Positions 49,601 through 54,139 of a DNA stretch of 54,139 bases are shown piece after piece. Both the position numbers and the translations under genes were made by a program. Source of the DNA: Rhodospirillales bacterium (GTDB taxonomy: Bacteria; Pseudomonadota; Alphaproteobacteria; Rhodospirillales; Magnetospirillaceae); NCBI GenBank assembly GCA_019455065.1, contig JACFNC010000022.1:1-54139 (forward strand). Reading direction: 5' to 3'. The notes beneath the pieces are model-generated. The model did no database searches, was not told the origin of the DNA, and was given only the letters and a program-made list of their open reading frames with translations. Positions within the stretch are counted from its first letter, which is position 1, and every line of letters begins with the position of its first letter.

Positions 49601-51494
49601 AGCGCTCGCGCAGCGCCGTGATGTCGGCGGGGGCGCCGGTGCGCGTCTGCATGCCGAAGTCGTGAATCCAGGCCGCCCCGTCATCCTCGATGCGCACCTG
49701 GTAGGGAACCTCGCCGACGACCCGGAATCCCATGTTCTCCAGAACCGGCAGCACGTCCGACAGGATCACCGGGCGATCGAAGTGATAGATCTTGAGCCGC
49801 GCCTCGTCCTCCGCCCCCTCGACCGGACGATAGAGGTTCATGGCCAAGTCCCCGCCGGTCGTCACCTCGGCCAGGCGGTCGATGTCGTAAACCGCCACCT
49901 GCGGGCTGTGACGGTCGGCGTAGAAGCCGGGAAAGCCCTTGCCGAAACGCCGGAACAGCGCCAGTCCCCTGTCCTCGCCGTGGGCCGCGACCAGGGCCTC
50001 CTGGAGACGGTCGGCCCAGGAGCGCGCGGCCTCGGCGAGGCGCGCCTCGATGTCGGCAATGGCGATCTCGGGCACCCGCCCCGGGGCGGTGCGGACGATG
50101 AAATGCAGGCGCGCCAGCGGCGAGTCCCCGACCTGGGTGTAATAGTTTGCCACCCGGCCGTCGAAGGCCTGTTCGAGAATGCCCTGCACCGCCAGCCGCA
50201 GACTGGTGTCATAGCGGTCGCGGGGCACGTAGACGAGGCAGGAGACGAAGCGCTCGAATTCGTCCTTGCGCACGAACAGGGCGATGCGCTGGCGCTCCTG
50301 AAGCCGCAGAATGCCAAGCGCGGTGTCGAAGAGCTCATCCTCGCCGATCTGGAACAGCTCGTCGCGGGGATAGGTCTCGAGGATGCTCAGCAGTGCCTTG
50401 CCGTCGTGACTCGACGGCCGGAAGCCGGCGCGGCGGATGACGTTCGCCACCTTGCGGCGCAGCACCGGAATCATCTTCGGGCTGCGGGTATAGGCCACCG
50501 ACGCGAACAGGCCGACGAAGGCGTGCATGCCCGCCACCGCGCCGCCCTCGTCGAAGCGCTTGACGACGATGATCTCCATCGGCACCGGCCGATGGACCGT
50601 GGCCGCGCGGTCGGCCTTGGTAATCAGCAGGAGATTGGGCTGGCGCAGGAAGTCCTGGATTTCGGGCGGCATGGCGCCAAGGTCACGCCACTCGTCGAAC
50701 ACCCGAACATCGGGCGAGCGCAGGATGCCGAGCCCGCTGTCGCCGTCGACGGCGATGCCTTGCTGGCCGGCGAAGGTGAGGCTGCGATAGCCGAGGAACG
50801 TGAAATGATCGTCATTAAGCCACCGCAGGAAGTCGCGCACCTCGGCCGCCTCCTCGCCCGTGAGGCCGGGCGGCGGCGTCTCCAGGCCGGCGAGAATGGC
50901 CATCGCCCGGTCGCGCATGGCCTGCCAGTCTTCGACCGCGGCCCGGACGTCGGCCAGAACCGTTTCGATGCGTTCGACAACGCGGCCTTCGGCCCCGGCG
51001 TCGGACTGCCGGTCGATCTCGACATGCATCAGCGATTCCAGGGTCGCGCCCTCGCGCGCCGGATCGACGAGGTCTTGCAGGTCGCCCTCGGCGTCGCGCA
51101 CCACGCCGACGATGGGATGGATGACGAGGTGCACCGCGATGTCCATCTGGTGCAAGGCGGCGGTCACCGAGTCGACCAGAAACGGCATGTCGTCATTGAC
51201 GATCTCGACGACCGTATGCTCGGACTGCCAGCCATGTTCCTGCGGATTGGGGTTGTAGAGGCGCAGCCGAGGGGTTCCCGGCACGCGCCGGCGGGCCAGT
51301 GACAGCAGCGCCATGGCGGCGCCGTAGAGGCTTTCGGGATCGCGGTGGACGATGTCCTCGGGCGCCACGTTGGCGTAGAACTCGCGCATCAGCGTCTCGG
51401 CCATCGCCGCCTTGTCACGCTCGACACGCTCGCCGACCAGCCGGGTCAGCCGGCCGAGAAGTTCCGACTTGCGCAAATCCACCCGTTGGGTCAT
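46674..51494 (-). CDS. gdhB: NAD-specific glutamate dehydrogenase, large (180 kDa) class
   Basis: Deaminates glutamate to 2-oxoglutarate with NAD+, typically catabolic. The 1606 residues match the L-GDH180 class. N-terminal third: ACT-like regulatory regions ([32 protein letters not shown]). Catalytic part near residues 800-1000: [49 protein letters not shown], then [16 protein letters not shown] and [10 protein letters not shown]. Long helical C-terminus. The start [16 protein letters not shown] at 51494 fits the family; an 81-codon upstream extension is unconserved. A near-consensus promoter lies 33-60 bp upstream. No partner gene is adjacent. Confidence 0.96.
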   Translation of the reverse strand: [1606 protein letters not shown]

Positions 51495-51526
51495 GGCGCT
51501 GTTCCCCGAAAGCGATGACACCCGCA

Positions 51527-51554
51527 AGGCTAACGCCGTGCGTAACGATTGCAA
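51527..51554 (-). promoter_or_regulatory. Promoter of the glutamate dehydrogenase gene
   Basis: On the minus strand TTGCAA, 16 bases, TAGCCT, ending 33 bp before the ATG. Both boxes are close to the TTGNNN / TANNNT pattern of this genome. Confidence 0.5.
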
Positions 51555-51599
51555 GCGCGGCGGATGGTCGCGGCGGCCATGATGAGGGTGGTAGAGCGA

Positions 51600-51629
51600 C
51601 TGGCGGCCGCGGCCTTCCGAGGCTAAAGT
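51600..51629 (+). promoter_or_regulatory. Promoter of the first small paralog
   Basis: CTGGCG, 18 bases, TAAAGT within GGCTAAAGT, 28 bp before the ATG. It closely resembles the promoter of the second paralog. Confidence 0.45.
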
Positions 51630-51657
51630 GGGGGGACATGCGCGGGAGGCAAGAACG

Positions 51658-52035
51658 ATGGACGACGGCCGGCCGGGGAAGCTAATCGAGACTTCGCTGT
51701 TGGCCCAGTTGCCGCCAGACGTGGTCGAGTCGTTCACTCCGGAACAGCGGGCCGCTTTGTGGGAGGCGTCGCACGCCCCCTCGTGGCAGCGCTACCCCGT
51801 GAACATCCGGCTCAGCCTGCCCTTCCTCGCGCACCGCTTCTTCGTCACCATCCTGGCCGGCGCCGACCGGCGCAGCGGCGACCGCGCGACCGTCGAGCGC
51901 CACATGAACCCTTTCCTGAGCGCCCCCAACCTGCTTTTCCTGGCCGCCATGGGCACGCTTCTCGCGGCCGCCGTGGCGGTGGTCCTACTGGTTCTCCAGT
52001 TTCTGGGCCAATGGATGGGCGGCGGCGGGCTTTAA
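51658..52035 (+). CDS. Small membrane protein, first of two tandem paralogs
   Basis: A 125-residue protein of no family I recognise. The N-terminal soluble half has LAQLPPDVVESFTPEQRAAL and WQRYPVNIRLSLPFLAHRFFVTILAGADRRS; a short basic stretch (RATVERHMNPF) precedes one C-terminal transmembrane helix (about 95-117) and a Gly-rich tail. It aligns along most of its length with the next gene product: shared F-T-x-x-Q-R-x-A-L, Y-P-V-N-[IV]-R, A-G-A-[DE]-R-R and N-L-L-F-L. ATG at 51658 follows GGGAGG. Divergent from the glutamate dehydrogenase gene across 163 bp. Confidence 0.75.
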   Translation: MDDGRPGKLIETSLLAQLPPDVVESFTPEQRAALWEASHAPSWQRYPVNIRLSLPFLAHRFFVTILAGADRRSGDRATVERHMNPFLSAPNLLFLAAMGTLLAAAVAVVLLVLQFLGQWMGGGGL

Positions 52036-52039
52036 CCAT

Positions 52040-52069
52040 TTGGCAACCCCGGACCGCAGGCGCTAAAGT
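52040..52069 (+). promoter_or_regulatory. Promoter of the second small paralog (and SpmAB fusion)
   Basis: TTGGCA, 18 bases, TAAAGT within GCGCTAAAGT, 36 bp before the GTG start. Together with the matching upstream promoter it suggests that gene and control region were duplicated together. Confidence 0.5.
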
Positions 52070-52105
52070 CGATGCCGAGGTGGGTCACGCAAGGGGAGCG
52101 CCGGG

Positions 52106-52468
52106 GTGTCGGGCGAGAGCACGCTGCGCGAGATACGCCTGCAAGGGCTGCTGGCCCGGCTGCCGAAGCCGGTCGCAGAGGGCTTTACCGCGCGCCAGCG
52201 CGAAGCCCTGGCGGACATCGCCGACAGCCTCGCCTGGCGGGGTTATCCGGTCAACGTCCGCTTCCACCTGCGCTTGCTCGGCCGAACCCTGTTCGTCGCC
52301 GCCACCGCCGGGGCGGAACGGCGAGGTCCGGAGCGGGTGTACCGTGAGCGCCGGTTGCACCCCCTCGCCACGCTGGGCAACCTGCTGTTCCTCTTTGTCG
52401 CCTCGGTGGCCTTCTACGGCGTCACCGGGCTCGGCGTCATGGTGCTGTCGGGCATCGTCGAGTTCTGA
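52106..52468 (+). CDS. Small membrane protein, second of two tandem paralogs
   Basis: A 120-residue protein homologous to the gene before it. Visible conserved elements: LQGLLARLPKPVAEGFTARQREAL, AWRGYPVNVRFHLRLLGRTLFVAATAGAERR, then RVYRERRLHPLATLGNLLFLF and a C-terminal transmembrane helix (about 92-115). It lacks the Gly-rich tail of its neighbour. GTG start at 52106 after GGGGAGCGCCGGG. The gap to the SpmAB gene is only 12 bp, so the two are probably co-transcribed. Function unknown; the invariant arginines suggest a membrane-proximal cytoplasmic domain. Confidence 0.75.
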   Translation: MSGESTLREIRLQGLLARLPKPVAEGFTARQREALADIADSLAWRGYPVNVRFHLRLLGRTLFVAATAGAERRGPERVYRERRLHPLATLGNLLFLFVASVAFYGVTGLGVMVLSGIVEF

Positions 52469-52480
52469 GGGCCCGCGGCG

Positions 52481-53779
52481 GTGAACGCCGTATTCGTTAC
52501 CCTGGTCTCCGTCGCCTTCGCCGTGGCCGGCTGGCGGCAGGTCGCGTGGCCGGGCGAGGGCACGGCGCCGATGCAGGCCCTGGCCGACGCCGCCCTGGCC
52601 GGCGCCGAGGCGGCGGTGCCGCTGGCCATCGGCCTGATCGGGGTGATGGCCCTGTTCCTCGGGCTGATGAAGGTGGGCGAGGCCGGCGGCCTGCTGGCCA
52701 TCCTCGCCCGCGCCCTCGGGCCGCTGATGCGACGGCTGTTCCCCGAGGTGCCGCCCGACCACCCGGCGATGGGGGCGATGATCCTCAACCTGTCGGCCAA
52801 CATGCTGGGCATGGGCAACGCGGCAACGCCGTTCGGCATCCGCGCCATGCAGGAACTCGACCGCCTCAACCCGCGCAAGGGGGTGGCAACCGACGCCATG
52901 GCGCTGTTCCTGGCCATCAACACCGCCGGGGTGACGCTGCTGCCGACCAAGGTGATCGCCCTGCGCGCGGCGTCGGGTTCGGCGGACGCCGCCGGCATCG
53001 TCGCCACCACCCTGTTCGCCACCGCCGTGTCGGCGGTCGTCGCCGTGGCCGCGGCGCGTCTGCTGCAGCGCGTCCGGCCGGCCTCGGTGGCGGACGCGGC
53101 AACCGAGGCCGCGCCCGACGAGCATCACGTGCCGGAAACCCCGGCCCCCGTCGGCGAGGCGATGCCGGCCATCGGCGCGGCCTATCCGGTGTGGGTGTCG
53201 GCCCTGCTGGTGGCCGGCCTGCTGGCGGCCATCCCGCTGATGGTGCTGTACGGCCGCGCCGTCTCGCCGTGGATCATCCCCGGGCTGATCGCCGGCCTGC
53301 TGCTGTTCGGCTGGGTGCGGGGCGTGGCCGTCTACGAGGTGTTCGTCGAGGGCGCGCGCGACGGCTTCACGGTGGCGGTGCGCATCATTCCCTATCTGGT
53401 CGCCATCCTGGTCGCCATCGGCATGCTGCGCGGCAGCGGCGCGCTCGATTTGCTCGTGGGGCCGGTGGGCGGGGTGACGGCGGCCGTCGGGCTGCCCGCC
53501 GAGGGGCTGGTGATGGCGGTGATGCGCTCGCTGTCGGGATCGGGCGCCTACGGCCTGCTGGCCGAGCTGCTGCGCGATCCGGCGGTGGGGCCGGACAGCT
53601 ATCTCGGCTATCTGGCGAGCACCATCTACGGCTCGACCGAGACCACCTTCTACGTCATCGCGGTGTATTTCGGAGCGGTGCAGATCCGGCGCGTGCGCCA
53701 CGCCCTGGCCGCCGGCCTGATCGCCGACGCCGCCGCCGTGGCGGCGGCGGTGGCGGTGTGTTCCTGGCTCTACGGTTGA
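52481..53779 (+). CDS. SpmA-SpmB fusion, nucleoside recognition (Gate) domain membrane protein
   Basis: A 432-residue polytopic membrane protein containing two Gate/nucleoside-recognition domains. The first half resembles spore maturation protein A (LIGVMALFLGLMKVGEAGGLLAILARALGPLMRRLFPEVP, MILNLSANMLGMGNAATPFGIRAMQEL), the second resembles SpmB (YEVFVEGARDGFTVAVRIIPYLVAILVAIGMLRGSGAL, STIYGSTETTFYVIAVYFGAV). In Bacillus the two are separate genes for spore core dehydration; the alphaproteobacterial fusion has no known role, though transport is likely. GTG start at 52481. Downstream of the second small paralog, convergent with the SPOR gene. Confidence 0.9.
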   Translation: MNAVFVTLVSVAFAVAGWRQVAWPGEGTAPMQALADAALAGAEAAVPLAIGLIGVMALFLGLMKVGEAGGLLAILARALGPLMRRLFPEVPPDHPAMGAMILNLSANMLGMGNAATPFGIRAMQELDRLNPRKGVATDAMALFLAINTAGVTLLPTKVIALRAASGSADAAGIVATTLFATAVSAVVAVAAARLLQRVRPASVADAATEAAPDEHHVPETPAPVGEAMPAIGAAYPVWVSALLVAGLLAAIPLMVLYGRAVSPWIIPGLIAGLLLFGWVRGVAVYEVFVEGARDGFTVAVRIIPYLVAILVAIGMLRGSGALDLLVGPVGGVTAAVGLPAEGLVMAVMRSLSGSGAYGLLAELLRDPAVGPDSYLGYLASTIYGSTETTFYVIAVYFGAVQIRRVRHALAAGLIADAAAVAAAVAVCSWLYG

Positions 53780-53789
53780 CGCCCGCGCC

Positions 53790-54139
53790 TCAGCGGGCGG
53801 CGGGCAGGCACTTGATCTTGCGCGGAAGGAGCCGGTCGCAGAACGCCTTGGCCTGCCCCTTGTCGGCGAAGCCTCCGGTATAGAGGCGGACGAACCGGCC
53901 CTTGCCGGGCACGTCCACCTCCTCGTAGGTCGGCGCCAGGCCGGCCACGAGATCCCCCGCCAATTTCTGCACCCGCTTCCACTCGTCCTCGGCCGCGGCG
54001 CGGGCGGGGAACGAGGCCAGATGGGCGCGGAAGGCGCCGGCCGGCGGCGGGGCCGCGGCCTTCACCGGGGATGCGGCGGCGGCAACGGCGGCGGGCGGCG
54101 GCGGGGCCGCGGCGGGGGAAGGAGCGGCGGGGGGCGACG
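53790..54139 (-). CDS. SPOR-domain protein, 3' end (truncated by window edge)
   Basis: The frame is open to the window end on the minus strand, so only the C-terminal 115 or so residues are seen. They comprise a Pro/Ala-rich linker (at least 25 residues, encoded by the GC-rich repeat-like end of the window) and a SPOR domain of about 75 residues (FRAHLASFPARAAAEDEWKRVQKLAGDLVAGL, then RFVRLYTGGFADKGQAKAFCDRLL). SPOR domains bind denuded glycan strands of septal peptidoglycan. A GTG at 54065 could be mistaken for a start, but the linker continues beyond it. The N-terminus and membrane anchor are not visible. Ten bp separate it from the convergent SpmAB gene. Confidence 0.85.
   Translation of the reverse strand, partial: SPPAAPSPAAAPPPPAAVAAAASPVKAAAPPPAGAFRAHLASFPARAAAEDEWKRVQKLAGDLVAGLAPTYEEVDVPGKGRFVRLYTGGFADKGQAKAFCDRLLPRKIKCLPAAR

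Noticed and set aside
54066-54139. GC-rich triplet repeats at the window end, looking like simple-sequence DNA
   Set aside because: They encode the Pro/Ala-rich linker of the SPOR-domain protein in frame, so no separate repeat feature is needed.

Overview
This 54 kb window is chromosomal DNA of a very GC-rich alphaproteobacterium, most likely of the order Rhodospirillales. The evidence is the gene content: a MaeB-type malic enzyme fused to a phosphotransacetylase-like domain, a giant 1606-residue NAD-glutamate dehydrogenase, an SDHAF4/DUF1674 gene next to htpX, a DUF1127 gene, an adenosine-kinase-type PfkB protein, and RpoH- and GCTA-type promoter elements. Genes are packed with very short spacers and many 1-20 bp overlaps. 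I saw no tRNA, rRNA, CRISPR array, insertion sequence or prophage. The assignment is by inspection only.

Layout. 1-5.2 kb: 3' part of maeB, then phoR and phoU (without the usual pst genes between them) and alanine dehydrogenase. 5.3-9.6 kb (minus strand): an adenosine-kinase-like gene and typA/bipA as a likely operon, a palindromic repeat, and an AmpG-like permease. 9.7-14.2 kb: an EI24/CysZ-like membrane protein, a bactofilin with a strong promoter, a small lipoprotein, endonuclease III, a DUF1127 protein, an AraC-methylguanine methyltransferase fusion, and dapB. 14.4-17.7 kb: a BenE-like transporter and an arsR-arsC-acr3 arsenic operon with a perfect palindromic operator. 17.7-23.5 kb (minus strand): an Ntn hydrolase related to acid ceramidase/NAAA, the dnaK-dnaJ heat-shock pair with an RpoH-like promoter, and a long-form thymidine/AMP phosphorylase. 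23.6-27.2 kb: a small membrane protein coupled to a DUF1848 protein (apparently a permuted radical SAM enzyme), SDHAF4, htpX (second RpoH-like promoter) and rsmB.

27.2-43.7 kb is a polysaccharide (probably O-antigen) locus lying between rsmB and purH. It encodes glycosyltransferases of families GT9, GT2 and GT4 (two), a UDP-uronate 4-epimerase, a WbpL/WecA-like initiating transferase, three methyltransferases, a MurJ-like flippase, an AsnB-like amidotransferase, a WbpV/WreQ-like reductase, an O-antigen ligase/polymerase and a CapD/WbpM-like 4,6-dehydratase. Together these suggest a glycan started on an N-acetylquinovosamine-type residue and carrying an amidated uronic acid; this is inference from families and context. 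Eight of the genes overlap or nearly touch and probably form one operon behind a promoter at about 31.08 kb.

43.7-54.1 kb: purH, an Atg22/UMF1-type MFS transporter, NAD-glutamate dehydrogenase, two tandem paralogous small membrane proteins of unknown function with matching promoters, a SpmA-SpmB fusion, and the 3' end of a SPOR-domain protein that runs off the window. Most interesting for follow-up: the DUF1848 pair, the two small paralogs beside SpmAB, the acid-ceramidase-like hydrolase, and the predicted chemistry and flippase of the polysaccharide locus.
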